Below are positions 35,415-43,250 of a DNA stretch of 64,000 nucleotides, one piece after another; within the stretch, counting starts at the first letter, position 1, and the number at the start of each line of letters is the position of its first letter. The notes beneath the pieces were generated by a model that made no database searches, was not told the origin of the DNA, and saw nothing but the letters and a program-made list of their open reading frames with translations. Made by a program: the position numbers and the translations under genes. The stretch spans positions 1,302,001-1,366,000 of the forward strand of contig CBDFKK010000008.1 of assembly GCA_965248815.1 (NCBI GenBank), written 5' to 3'. Source of the stretch: CBDFKK01 sp965248815 (lineage in GTDB: Bacteria > Pseudomonadota > Alphaproteobacteria > SMXP01).

Positions 35415-36278
35415 ATGCGCACGATTACAAAACTAAGTCTTACAGGACTGTTGGCCGCGCCGATCTTGGCCTTCAGCTTTGCAACGGCAACGCCCGCGTC
35501 TGCAGACGAACTTCATATTTCATTCGGCTCCGGAGGCGTGGGCTTTTCCATCAACATCGATGGACGCGATCATTATGGCGATAGATATAATGATCGGCGC
35601 TTTCGCGACCAGCGCATCTTTCGCCAGGGACATCTCGTCACTCATAGACACCGGATGGGCATTCGATGGTTCACGCACAGTCATGCGATTCAGCAAAACT
35701 TTCGCCGCGGCCGCGGCCGGGCATCCTTAGATCGGCTCATGGCGCACTCCCACGGCCCTGAATTTTGGAATGTCAGAGGCTTCCGGAATGGGTTTTGGTT
35801 CAGCAACCCTCGAGACGGACGGCGTTTTAGGTCCCTACGCGGCAATCGCGGCGTCATCAACAACAATCGGGGCGGCCGACGCGGTCTCAACACCCAAACC
35901 AACAATCAAGGCGCCGGCAATCGTGGTGGCAACCGGGCCGGCAATCAAGGCGGCGGCAATCGCAACGGGAATCAAGTCATTGTCAATAATGGCGGACAAG
36001 TCGTCGTTGACAATGGCGGACGCCAACGCCGAGGAAACGGCGGACGCCGCAACCGTCAATTGACAGACGCAAGTTTAGCGAGCCAATGCCAGCCCCGCGT
36101 CGTTACCCCGGCGCGGGGTTGTTGCGTGGGGTTCAAGCGTCTTCCTTGGCACGGTGAGCGAGGTCGATACCGGGGAGCCCGTCGAGACTTTGACGATTGC
36201 CCGCCGCAATACCCGCTTCGATTTCATCCGTCGTTTTGCTTTCGACATATTTGGCCGACGCGTCGCGGTGTTTGGTGA
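35415..36278 (+). CDS. Secreted Gly/Asn/Arg-rich protein with an atypical C terminus
   Basis: A 287-residue protein from ATG 35415 after AAGAGGAGG, with a signal ending at about SADE (TGLLAAPILAFSFATATPASA). Residues about 155-215 are a Gly/Asn/Arg-rich low-complexity run. From about residue 217 the composition changes to Cys/Trp/Phe-containing sequence that overlaps 146 bp of the convergent PNPOx gene and reads through a terminator-like hairpin (36093-36118). One base earlier or later in the repeat-rich part, the frame would stop at 36063. The last 70 residues may therefore be an artefact of an indel. Confidence 0.65.
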   Translation: MRTITKLSLTGLLAAPILAFSFATATPASADELHISFGSGGVGFSINIDGRDHYGDRYNDRRFRDQRIFRQGHLVTHRHRMGIRWFTHSHAIQQNFRRGRGRASLDRLMAHSHGPEFWNVRGFRNGFWFSNPRDGRRFRSLRGNRGVINNNRGGRRGLNTQTNNQGAGNRGGNRAGNQGGGNRNGNQVIVNNGGQVVVDNGGRQRRGNGGRRNRQLTDASLASQCQPRVVTPARGCCVGFKRLPWHGERGRYRGARRDFDDCPPQYPLRFHPSFCFRHIWPTRRGVW

Positions 36279-36702
36279 ACTCGTATAGAGGAACCCCAAA
36301 GCCGCAGGAATCCGAAACCCGCGTGACGTTGACCAGCACGATGGAGCGGACATAAGGCACTGGGGAGAACTTGGCGAGAAGCTCATCGAAATCGGCATGT
36401 TTGGGCTCGATCGCTTCGCCTTCTCCATGAAAGCGATAGATCTTGGGAGGCCCGTCGAACGCACACAGCATAATAACGATGCGCTTGTTTTCTTTAATGT
36501 GCGCCATGGTCTCGATGCCGCTGCCGGGCATATCCAAATAAGCAATTTGGTGTGGACCCAAGATGCGCAGTGTGTCGAGTCCCTTGGGCGAACAGTTCAC
36601 CAACCCGTCCCCGGTGAGCGGCGCGGTCGCCACAAAAAACATTTTCTGTTTTTCCACCCACTTGACGATCTTGTCGTCAATGGCGTCATACACTTTGCCC
36701 AT
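36133..36702 (-). CDS. Pyridoxamine 5'-phosphate oxidase-like flavoprotein
   Basis: From ATG 36702, which has AAGGAGAG upstream, the product is 189 residues. The split-barrel PNPOx-like fold shows as FFVATAPLTGDGLVNCSPKG near residue 22, IAYLDMPGSGIETMAHI and RIVIMLCAFDGPPKIYRFHGEG. Family members bind FMN or F420 and reduce diverse substrates; this COG3576-like branch is uncharacterised. It is convergent with, and overlapped by, the Gly/Asn-rich secreted protein. Confidence 0.82.
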   Translation of the reverse strand: MGKVYDAIDDKIVKWVEKQKMFFVATAPLTGDGLVNCSPKGLDTLRILGPHQIAYLDMPGSGIETMAHIKENKRIVIMLCAFDGPPKIYRFHGEGEAIEPKHADFDELLAKFSPVPYVRSIVLVNVTRVSDSCGFGVPLYEFTKHRDASAKYVESKTTDEIEAGIAAGNRQSLDGLPGIDLAHRAKEDA

Positions 36703-36756
36703 AAAGACTCTCCTTGCGACCGCTCCGAACCCCATTCCCTTATCATATCGCAGCAA

Positions 36757-36924
36757 CCCCCCTCACCCCATCCATTCGCGGCGCTTACGCGGACGCACTG
36801 CGTCCACGGTCGCCGCTCATCCCCCAAGGGGGGAGAGGAGGAGCAAAGACATTCGCTTAATTACCTCGCCCCCTGTTAGGGGGAAAGGTCGCGAGGCGGC
36901 ACGGCCGCCGAGCGGGTGAGGGGG
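36757..36924. repeat. CCCCCTCACCC-type interspersed repeat, copy 4 (expanded)
   Basis: Begins ACCCCCCTCACCCC and ends GCGGGTGAGGGGG, with internal GGGGGAGAGGAGGAGC and CCCCCTGTTAGGGGGAAAG. It is longer than the other copies and carries a GCGGCGCTTACGCG segment. Confidence 0.8.
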
Positions 36925-36944
36925 TGCTTGAGATCTAGCTTAGC

Positions 36945-37649
36945 CTACCAATCGTTGAGGCCGAGAAACGTTTCGAACGGTCCGTCGCCGACGGCCCAGG
37001 CGGCCCACGCCGCGCGCAGACGATCTATGGAGGCTTGGGTTTCTAAGCCCTGGCCGAGGCCCAAGATCTGCAGCTCATCGCATTTGTAGCGCCTGTCGAT
37101 ACGCGGGCGGATGTCGATCTGGGGAAGTGTGGAACCAGGATCCCTGAGCCGCGCATATTCCGAGTCCTCCAAACCGTCCGTAAGCAGAATAAATGCCGTC
37201 GGAGTTTTGCACTCGCCGACGGCGTCATGCATGGTTTTGATGAACGCGATGATGTTGGTGTTTTCTTGAGCGCTGAGTTTGCCGTCCTCAACGAGACGGG
37301 GCACATTTGCAACAATCGTAGACACCGACGCGGCGATCGCTTCGGGCCGATTGCGCGCCGAAACCACCTCTTGAATGGAAAGCGTGTTCAACGCCGGATC
37401 GAGATCGCCGAAGGTGCGCACCAGAACTTCGGAGCGCAGACCGAGGCGTTTTATTTCGGTCGCGACGCGGTCGGCGAGCTTTTGCGCATAAGCGGGATTT
37501 TCAACCAGCGGATTGCTGCGGCTCAAATCGAGCCCGATGACCAGCCGTCGCGCTTCGCTATCGCCATTCTGCTGCGCATTGACGCCGAACGAGACGACCA
37601 GTGCCGCGAGCCAAACGAATGTCCAATCAACGTTTCGAAGTCGAGTCAT
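36945..37649 (-). CDS. Secreted von Willebrand A-like protein, locus A
   Basis: A 234-residue protein with a signal (FVWLAALVVSFGVNA). The mature start LVIGLDLSRSNP contains a DxSxS metal-ion-dependent adhesion motif, and AFILLTDGLEDSEYARLR near residue 155 supplies the TDG strand, so a vWA-like fold is likely. The protein ends in ETFLGLNDW, an ending shared with the paralogue at 43251 and the fragment at 43087. The membrane-protein gene 37731-38861 lies 81 bases upstream on the same strand, and the same pair recurs at locus B. Function unknown; export and metal-binding motif suggest an envelope binding or sensing role. Confidence 0.75.
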   Translation of the reverse strand: MTRLRNVDWTFVWLAALVVSFGVNAQQNGDSEARRLVIGLDLSRSNPLVENPAYAQKLADRVATEIKRLGLRSEVLVRTFGDLDPALNTLSIQEVVSARNRPEAIAASVSTIVANVPRLVEDGKLSAQENTNIIAFIKTMHDAVGECKTPTAFILLTDGLEDSEYARLRDPGSTLPQIDIRPRIDRRYKCDELQILGLGQGLETQASIDRLRAAWAAWAVGDGPFETFLGLNDW

Positions 37650-37730
37650 ACATCCACACTCAATGCCATCTTCACAAGCATAGCATTATTGGCTACTGAA
37701 CAGAGAAGAAGGAAAAACTTCTGGCGATGC

Positions 37731-38861
37731 TTAGAAGCGCGGGGCAATGCTGCCGGGGCGAAATTGACTGACGGATGGACCGCGACCATGGCGAATGCGG
37801 CCGTAAGGACTGCCTGACAGCTCTGACTTATAACTCGAGAGACGCACCACGTTTGACCCCTCGTCCGCAGGAGTTGCCATAGCCGGCACGCCGACCAGCC
37901 GGTCGATCACCATCTTGAACAACTGCAATTCCTCGAGCTCGGCCATGAGCTTGCGCCGTCCGCGATAGTCGAGGCTTTTGACGTAGTTCTGTACGTTCGT
38001 CTGCGCGACGTGGAGCGAGAGTGCGGCGATGCCCGTCACCGCCAAGAACGCCATGCCTGGGACCAGAAGCCACAAAAGCGGCTGGAGTGCATCGGTCCAA
38101 GTTTTCACCTGCGTAGCCAATCCCTCCGTAGACGGAGCACTGACTTCAGAGCCGGCATCAGGTCCCAATCCAAGGTCGCTAAGCGCGTCGCTCGCGGAAC
38201 TCGGCCCGGTGGACGACGTCGTTTGCGAGTCCAATTGGGGCAGGGTGGTCAGGCTGGCGTTCATCAATCCAAAGCCCGCGATCAAGCCGAAGGTAAGCAG
38301 AAAGAACACCCAGATGAACAGTTTGCGCCCGAAACCGGAAAGAGAGCTGAGCAAGAAGTGAAACGCGGCAGTGGCGAACACCACTTGCGCGGACTTCGAC
38401 ACCACGCTGCCGACGAGGCTTTCGGGCACTTCCATAAATTCGTCGGCGAGCACGCGGGTCCAAAACTCCGACATGATTTGAAAATCGAAGTAGAGCGCGC
38501 CCGCCATGACGGCAAAGCCGACCAGCGCCGCCAACAGATATAGACCGGTGAACCGGGCCATGCGGCGGCTTTGTTCAAGATTGCCGTTGATGAACCCCTG
38601 ATCGTGGGAGGCGAGCGCGGCATCACCGCTTGTCGCGACGTCTGAAGGTGATGAGCCCGAATGGCCGAGAGGCTGGGGACCCCAAGTAGGCTCGTCAATG
38701 GGCAACGACAGGCGCTGGCCGAGACCGGCGATTTTGCCATTGATATAGCTTTGAAAGTCGCGCGCCTCAAGCGTGTCCTGGCGCTTGATCTTGGCTTCTA
38801 GCCGTCCCAGTTGCTTGAAATGAAAGATCTTTTCAAGACGACCGCGTATGCCTCTCAGCAT
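37731..38861 (-). CDS. Four-helix membrane protein, partner of the vWA-like protein, locus A
   Basis: About 376 residues from ATG 38861 (a GTG at 38906 is possible). The N-terminal 90 residues are soluble and charged and include the PTWGPQ motif conserved in the locus B homologue. Hydrophobic segments: GLYLLAALVGFAVMAGAL; after the conserved FWTRVLADEFMEVPESL segment, VVFATAAFHFLLSSL; LFIWVFFLLTFGLIAGFGL; and LLWLLVPGMAFLAVTGIAAL. The C terminus is soluble. No known domain recognised. The locus B homologue is split into two frames at the linker between helices 3 and 4. Confidence 0.7.
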   Translation of the reverse strand: MLRGIRGRLEKIFHFKQLGRLEAKIKRQDTLEARDFQSYINGKIAGLGQRLSLPIDEPTWGPQPLGHSGSSPSDVATSGDAALASHDQGFINGNLEQSRRMARFTGLYLLAALVGFAVMAGALYFDFQIMSEFWTRVLADEFMEVPESLVGSVVSKSAQVVFATAAFHFLLSSLSGFGRKLFIWVFFLLTFGLIAGFGLMNASLTTLPQLDSQTTSSTGPSSASDALSDLGLGPDAGSEVSAPSTEGLATQVKTWTDALQPLLWLLVPGMAFLAVTGIAALSLHVAQTNVQNYVKSLDYRGRRKLMAELEELQLFKMVIDRLVGVPAMATPADEGSNVVRLSSYKSELSGSPYGRIRHGRGPSVSQFRPGSIAPRF

Positions 38862-39019
38862 TCTCACGTCCCCAAACCGCTGTTCTTTTGCGGGACTGTA
38901 ACGCACCCGCCGTTTCTCATCATAGTGCGAAATGGGGCGAATGCGAGGCGCGGTTAGAGTTTGGTGAGGCTTGTTCGTTACCGTCGAGTTGCCATGCGAA
39001 CCGATCAGGAACGGCGGAT

Positions 39020-39490
39020 ATGACGACCGAATGGACAGAGCAAGATTTCGAACAGCTGTCGTGGCACGACAATCATGTCTATGCCGTGCGGCTTGATGTC
39101 GGCGACACCGAGCAAAATGAATGGCGCAGCGAACTTGTCTTCGACGTGGATCACATCGTCGAGTGGGTCAAGGGCGAGAATGGCGTTTTGTTTCGCGTGG
39201 CGCCGGCGACGCTGAGGTTTCACAACGTCACGGATTTGAAAATCCACGTCGACGGCGGCGACAGTGGCCATCAAGTCGCGATCAACGAGTGGTCGATCCA
39301 TGACGTGACGCGGGAACAAGTCAAAGATCAAAAGATCTGTCTCGACCAGCCGTACTATGCCTGGCGCATCGAACTCAATTGGCCCCGCGGCGGGCTGATC
39401 AGCTTCGGCGCCAGCGGCTTTACGCAGGTGTTGCGCGCGGATGCTGTTTTGCAGGACCAGCAAAAACTGTCGTCGAAGGGACGGGGTTAA
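39020..39490 (+). CDS. Conserved-looking hypothetical protein
   Basis: A 156-residue soluble protein from ATG 39020 (AGGAACGG upstream). It has no signal or membrane segment. LSWHDNHVYAVRLDVGD, LVFDVDHIVEWV and APATLRFHNVTDLKI are regular alternating strands, suggesting a beta-rich fold. I do not recognise the family. It lies between locus A (divergent) and the DUF805 gene (convergent). Confidence 0.65.
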   Translation: MTTEWTEQDFEQLSWHDNHVYAVRLDVGDTEQNEWRSELVFDVDHIVEWVKGENGVLFRVAPATLRFHNVTDLKIHVDGGDSGHQVAINEWSIHDVTREQVKDQKICLDQPYYAWRIELNWPRGGLISFGASGFTQVLRADAVLQDQQKLSSKGRG

Positions 39491-39507
39491 GAGCGCTTTA
39501 GCGAAAT

Positions 39508-39966
39508 TTACTCGCCCTCTGTCGCAGAGCCTGCTTTGACTTCAGAATCTGGCCAAGGACTTCGACTTGGTATTACACCATATGTGTTGGCCTCTTTCGC
39601 TCCTGGTATCAACAACAACACTACCGTCACAATTGGGATTACAAACCACAGTGTCAGTGGCATCGCCCAACTGCCGTTCCAACCAATGTCCTGCAAGCGC
39701 TTAACGGCAGCAGCGAACACAAGCCATTCAAAAAGAATTATGGAAATTGCAGGCACGCCCCAAAAATATGCCACACAAAGGGCTTCGCTGTCGCAGAAGG
39801 AAGCGGGAAGTGGGCCCGCAGCAAAACCGAGAGGAAACAAAATCCTGTAAACTCTGAAGTACAAGATTGTAATCGGTAGTAACACGCCGACGATCAAATA
39901 TTGAAGTCGGTTAATTCGCCCCCGAAAGCCGAATAGAAAATTTGCAATTGTGTAGAACTGCTGCAT
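39508..39966 (-). CDS. DUF805 family membrane protein
   Basis: A 152-residue protein with DUF805 landmarks: FGFRGRINRLQY near residue 12, RLQDIGWNGSWA near residue 89 and LLIPGAKEANTYG near residue 118. About four transmembrane helices are visible. Function of DUF805 is unknown; members are small inner-membrane proteins. It is noticeably AT-richer than its neighbours. Confidence 0.85.
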   Translation of the reverse strand: MQQFYTIANFLFGFRGRINRLQYLIVGVLLPITILYFRVYRILFPLGFAAGPLPASFCDSEALCVAYFWGVPAISIILFEWLVFAAAVKRLQDIGWNGSWAMPLTLWFVIPIVTVVLLLIPGAKEANTYGVIPSRSPWPDSEVKAGSATEGE

Positions 39967-40031
39967 CTAAACACAGTCTTGTCATGGTGCGAAGCCTAAC
40001 AACCACAGTCTATGCGGTTAAAGACGACATG

Positions 40032-40128
40032 CCAATGGATTGCCGGGTCAAGCCCGGCAATGACACATAAGAGAATCGAAAGGTGTTACTACAATATCAG
40101 TGTCATCCCGCGGCTTGACCGCGGCAAC
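40032..40128. repeat. REP-type palindrome pair, left of the IS110 gene
   Basis: A first unit (40032-40066) runs from CCAATGG to ATGACAC with a TTGCCGGG/CCCGGCAA stem. A second, inverted unit starts GTGTCAT at 40100 and is cut off after GACCGCGGCAAC (40128), where the IS110-type sequence begins. The GTGTCAT ends face each other. Confidence 0.85.
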
Positions 40129-40133
40129 TGTGT

Positions 40134-41066
40134 TTATGCCTTGAATGGTTGCCTAGTTTTGAGGATAGCGTTTGCGATGATCAGGATTTTTCGAGCGAGC
40201 GCGGTGAGGGCTACCTTAGCTGGCTTTCCCGCTGCGGTGAGTTTGTCGTAGAAAGCTTTGAATCGTGGATGAGATCTCGCTGCTGATAGGGCGGCCATAT
40301 AGAGGGCCCGTCGCACCCTTGGTCGTCCCCCATAGATACGCCGTTGTCCTCTCATGGTGCCGCTGTCCCGATTGATTGGTGCCAGACCTGCTAAAGCGGC
40401 AATAGCACGGCGTTTGATGTGTCCAAGTTCCGGCATCAAGGCTAAAAGTGTCATGGCGGCAACGGGGCCAATGCCTGGAACCGAGCGTAACAAAGTCGCC
40501 TCTTGCCCAAGTTGAGCAGCTGTTTGCATGAGTGACTTGATGTCTCTCTCAAGGCTTTTGATCTCGCCACTCAGCCAGACAATGTGATCGTCTAAGGATT
40601 GGAGCTGTTCAGGGATGATCGATTCCGAACGCCGGATCTTTTCTTGGGCACGCATATCGACCAGCTGATCCCTGCGTTTGGTCAGAGTGCGCAGGCGCTC
40701 TCTGTCGGGATCATCAGCGCTAGATTGAGACAAAGACAAGGACTGTCCCATCACCGCCAACATCTGCGCGTCAACGCGATCCGTCTTAGCAAGATATCCG
40801 GCCGCTTTGGCAAAGGCCCGGGCCCGTGACGGGTTCACGCAAGTAAAAGCGAAGCCTGAGTGCCGAAGACCGGCCGCAAGTGCCTTGTCATAAACGCCAG
40901 TGGCTTCGAACACCACCAAGCTAGATGTGCGTTTCAACCGGCTCAACCAATCGGCAATCGCATCGTGTGTATTGTCAATCCGAAGATGCTGACGGCTCTC
41001 AGAAACAAAAATATCAAGCGTATGTTTTGAGATATCGATCCCGATCGTCAAAGGATGTATAGTCAT
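40134..41066 (-). CDS. IS110-family DEDD transposase
   Basis: A 310-residue transposase from ATG 41066 (a longer frame to 41135 is open). The N-terminal RuvC-like domain begins IGIDISKHTLDIFV with the first Asp, VVFEATGVYDKALA carries the Glu, and AKTDRVDAQMLA the last acidic residues. The C-terminal transposase_20 domain has LRSVPGIGPVAAMTLLA and FAGLAPI-like ALAGLAPINRDSGT with its catalytic Ser region. The reading frame is intact, so the element may be active. Confidence 0.92.
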   Translation of the reverse strand: MTIHPLTIGIDISKHTLDIFVSESRQHLRIDNTHDAIADWLSRLKRTSSLVVFEATGVYDKALAAGLRHSGFAFTCVNPSRARAFAKAAGYLAKTDRVDAQMLAVMGQSLSLSQSSADDPDRERLRTLTKRRDQLVDMRAQEKIRRSESIIPEQLQSLDDHIVWLSGEIKSLERDIKSLMQTAAQLGQEATLLRSVPGIGPVAAMTLLALMPELGHIKRRAIAALAGLAPINRDSGTMRGQRRIYGGRPRVRRALYMAALSAARSHPRFKAFYDKLTAAGKPAKVALTALARKILIIANAILKTRQPFKA

Positions 41067-41211
41067 GGTGCCTATCCCTGTGATGCGGGGTCTGATGTAA
41101 ACAGCCCCGTGCAACTGTTTAGGTTGGGTGATCAAAACGGGGCGGGAACCAGGCCGCGGTTCGGTTTCTCAAAAGAGAACCTGGGATCCAACGGTCTCCC
41201 GCCCACTCCAA
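41067..41211 (-). ncRNA. Candidate IS110 bridge RNA region
   Basis: The 145-bp non-coding leader of the transposase contains two hairpins (GGGGTCTG/CAGCCCC at 41087-41107 and GGTTTCTC/GAGAACC at 41163-41181) inside an outer GCGGGA/TCCCGC pair (41141-41202). IS110 elements are known to carry a structured guide (bridge) RNA upstream of the transposase. No guide loop was matched, so this is a positional inference. Confidence 0.3.
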
Positions 41212-41997
41212 CTAAACCACATTCGCTACACACAGGGTTCCACGATGCAATACACGATAGTGATAGGGATACAGAACGCGGAAGCCGCAACTCTCATAAA
41301 GGCGGCGCGCAGGCGTGTTGTCCGCTTCCACTTGAAGATAAATCTGTGTCGCGCCTTGGCCCGACAGCCAATGCAACAGGGACATCAAGACGCGCCGCCC
41401 CAAGCCTTTGCGCCGCTCGTTTTGATCCGTGTACATAGAGTTAATCCAGCCGCGCTTGCCATCGCAAACGGCCATCGCCTTTGAGCTTGGTGCCGTCACT
41501 GGACCGATGAAGGCGTACACGTGTGGGACGCGAATGCGTTTCAAGATGTTGCAACGGATCTGCGATTTGTCGGCAGGCCATCCAACTAGAAACTCTCGTA
41601 GCCATTCATCGCTGGGACCGGCCATCAGACCAACGTCATCATATGCACCGCTTGCCCGGCCGGGCGTCGCGGCGTCCAGACGCAGGACAAGACTTTCACC
41701 TTCGCACCCAAAGCCTCGTTCGTCCAACAGCGGCTCGAGCGCGCTCGGATTGGTTGCCGGCGTGATCTGAAAACACGGCCTCAAGTCCGCCGCACCATAG
41801 AAATTTGTCACCTTGTCCAGTCGTTTTTTGAGGTCCTCCGCGCCGCCGTGGGCCAAAATTGAATTGGCGCGGCGCGTGACGCCACGATCCATGCGGCAGT
41901 GCCAACCGTCAATGTCAATCACGCGCGCCGGCGGCCAGGCGCGCTCTGCGCTTAGGTCGATTGCCTCGATGTCTGTAAGTGAGAGGCCCTTGGTCAT
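41212..41997 (-). CDS. GNAT family N-acetyltransferase
   Basis: A 261-residue protein whose C-terminal half is a GNAT domain: INSMYTDQNERRKGLGRRVLMSLLHW holds the acetyl-CoA phosphate-binding RRKGLG loop, and IYLQVEADNTPARRLYESCGF is the usual beta-5/alpha-4 motif. The N-terminal 120 residues form a second, degenerate GNAT-like half, as in other two-domain members. Substrate unknown. The end abuts the IS110 element, so the 3' flank has been rearranged, but the domain is complete. Confidence 0.85.
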   Translation of the reverse strand: MTKGLSLTDIEAIDLSAERAWPPARVIDIDGWHCRMDRGVTRRANSILAHGGAEDLKKRLDKVTNFYGAADLRPCFQITPATNPSALEPLLDERGFGCEGESLVLRLDAATPGRASGAYDDVGLMAGPSDEWLREFLVGWPADKSQIRCNILKRIRVPHVYAFIGPVTAPSSKAMAVCDGKRGWINSMYTDQNERRKGLGRRVLMSLLHWLSGQGATQIYLQVEADNTPARRLYESCGFRVLYPYHYRVLHRGTLCVANVV

Positions 41998-42066
41998 GAC
42001 AGACCCCCGTCAAAAGCTGAGCATAGCATTTGAGGATAACCGCTTGCTCAATTGATTATGTCCAGG

Positions 42067-42168
42067 CCAATGGATTGCCGGGTCAAGCCCGGCAATGACA
42101 GTTGTGTTTGTTTCTGCCATGCCAAATCTTAAGTGTCATGCCCGGACTTGATCCGGGCATCCATTGAG
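42067..42168. repeat. REP-type palindrome pair
   Basis: Unit 42067-42100 runs CCAATGG to ATGACA with stem TTGCCGGG/CCCGGCAA; unit 42133-42168 runs GTGTCAT to CCATTGAG with stem GCCCGGA/TCCGGGC. The two are in inverted orientation with GTGTCAT ends inward, as at 40032-40128. Confidence 0.85.
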
Positions 42169-42204
42169 TCGAGTGTAGCCTGAGCAGTAGAGAGAATTCA
42201 CACC

Positions 42205-42780
42205 ATGTCGAGCCTCGATCCCCTCGAAATCGCCAAACCGTTTTATGCGGAACCTCAACGGCACTTTCACACGTGGGATCACATCGAGCATCTCTTGTGG
42301 CTCTTTGAAGAGTGGAAGCACGAACTCAAACGCCCCAATGCCATCAAACTTGTGATCCTGTTTCACGACGCGGTGTATCAGCCGGGCGATCCAGACAACG
42401 AGGCTAAGAGTGTGGCGCTTATGAAAGAGAAACTCGGCGGCAACGCTGACCTTGAATTCGCTGAGCTCGTAATCTTGAACACCAAAGAGCACAAGCCGCT
42501 CACAAACACTCCCGCCGACCTCGTGCGCGATTGCCAGTTCATGCTCGACATGGATATGGCGGTCCTAGGCGGCGAGCCGGACGCCTACGACAGCTACGCA
42601 CAACAAATTCGTCAGGAGTTTTCGTTCGTGCCGGATGAAATCTTTGCTGCTGGTCGGCGTGCCTTTCTGAAAGAGCTTTTGGAGCGAAAAGAAATTTTCT
42701 ACACGGTAGAATTCAAATCGCAGTTCGAAGAACTTGCGCGCGCCAACGCCAGGCGGGAGTTGGATCACCTTAAAACCTGA
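42205..42780 (+). CDS. Predicted HD-type metal-dependent phosphohydrolase
   Basis: A 191-residue protein resembling COG4339. YAEPQRHFHTWDHIEHLLWLF near residue 11 provides the first histidines, VILFHDAVYQPG (HD pair) near residue 49 the core, and NTKEHKP and LDMDMAVLGG the later ligands. Such proteins are predicted to hydrolyse phosphate esters, but no substrate is known. It stands alone between REP palindromes. Confidence 0.8.
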   Translation: MSSLDPLEIAKPFYAEPQRHFHTWDHIEHLLWLFEEWKHELKRPNAIKLVILFHDAVYQPGDPDNEAKSVALMKEKLGGNADLEFAELVILNTKEHKPLTNTPADLVRDCQFMLDMDMAVLGGEPDAYDSYAQQIRQEFSFVPDEIFAAGRRAFLKELLERKEIFYTVEFKSQFEELARANARRELDHLKT

Positions 42781-42794
42781 ACAGTGCCGATCTG

Positions 42795-42875
42795 CCCATG
42801 GATTCCGGACGCTAGGCGAGCCCAAAACGCCAAAGGCGTTTTGGCAAGCGAGGCTCGCGACCCGGAATCCATGGG
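42795..42875. repeat. Long palindromic intergenic repeat
   Basis: CCCATGGATTCCGG (42795-42808) is the inverse of CCGGAATCCATGGG (42862-42875); an inner AAAACGCC/GGCGTTTT hairpin lies at the centre. The rest of the gap to 43086 holds no gene that I can support. Confidence 0.8.
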
Positions 42876-43086
42876 CGATGAAATCGCGCAATGTCATTGA
42901 AGAACCTAAAAAAACGAATCCCCCACCCGGTGCACCTTGGGGCAGAAGGTTAAAGTTAAACACCGAACAGGGAACTCGTGAAGCGGGGCTGCTTCAAACT
43001 TTGATTAAGTCCCCCGCCCCGGCGCGGTTCTCACTTGCGGCGCGGTCGCGGCTCGGAGCAGGGGTTCGCGGGGCTCTCTTACTCGC

Positions 43087-43233
43087 TTACCAATCGTTTA
43101 GTCCCACAAAGTGAACAAAGGGGCCGGCAAGTCCAGTCGCGTACGCGGCCCATTCATTACGCAAGCGTTGCGTGTCCGACGGGCTGCCGAGCCCTTTGCC
43201 CAATTCAATTATGTGAATGTCGTTGTATGTCAT
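43087..43233 (-). pseudogene. Orphan C-terminal fragment of a third vWA-like paralogue
   Basis: A 48-codon frame from ATG 43233 to TAA 43087, without a ribosome site. Its LGKGLGSPSDTQRLRNEW and FVHFVGLNDW segments match the C terminus of the paralogue just upstream (IGKGLNSPPETTRLRQVW, FKEFVGLNDW). Homology continues upstream into VGSRPK, overlapping the end of the previous gene in another frame. It is therefore the remnant of a tandem gene copy, not an independent small gene. Confidence 0.75.
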
Positions 43234-43250
43234 TTGTTTTGGGCGACTGC

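Larger units (their letters stand above)
40129..41211 (-). mobile_element. IS110-family insertion element
   Basis: The transposase gene occupies most of this interval. The left edge abuts an interrupted REP palindrome, consistent with REP targeting known for some IS110 elements. The right edge is uncertain: it must lie before the GNAT stop at 41212. No terminal inverted repeats or target duplication are evident, as expected for this family. Confidence 0.6.

Noticed and set aside
41067..41211. Terminator of the GNAT gene
   Set aside because: Hairpins are present but no T tract follows on the minus strand; a transposon leader fits better.
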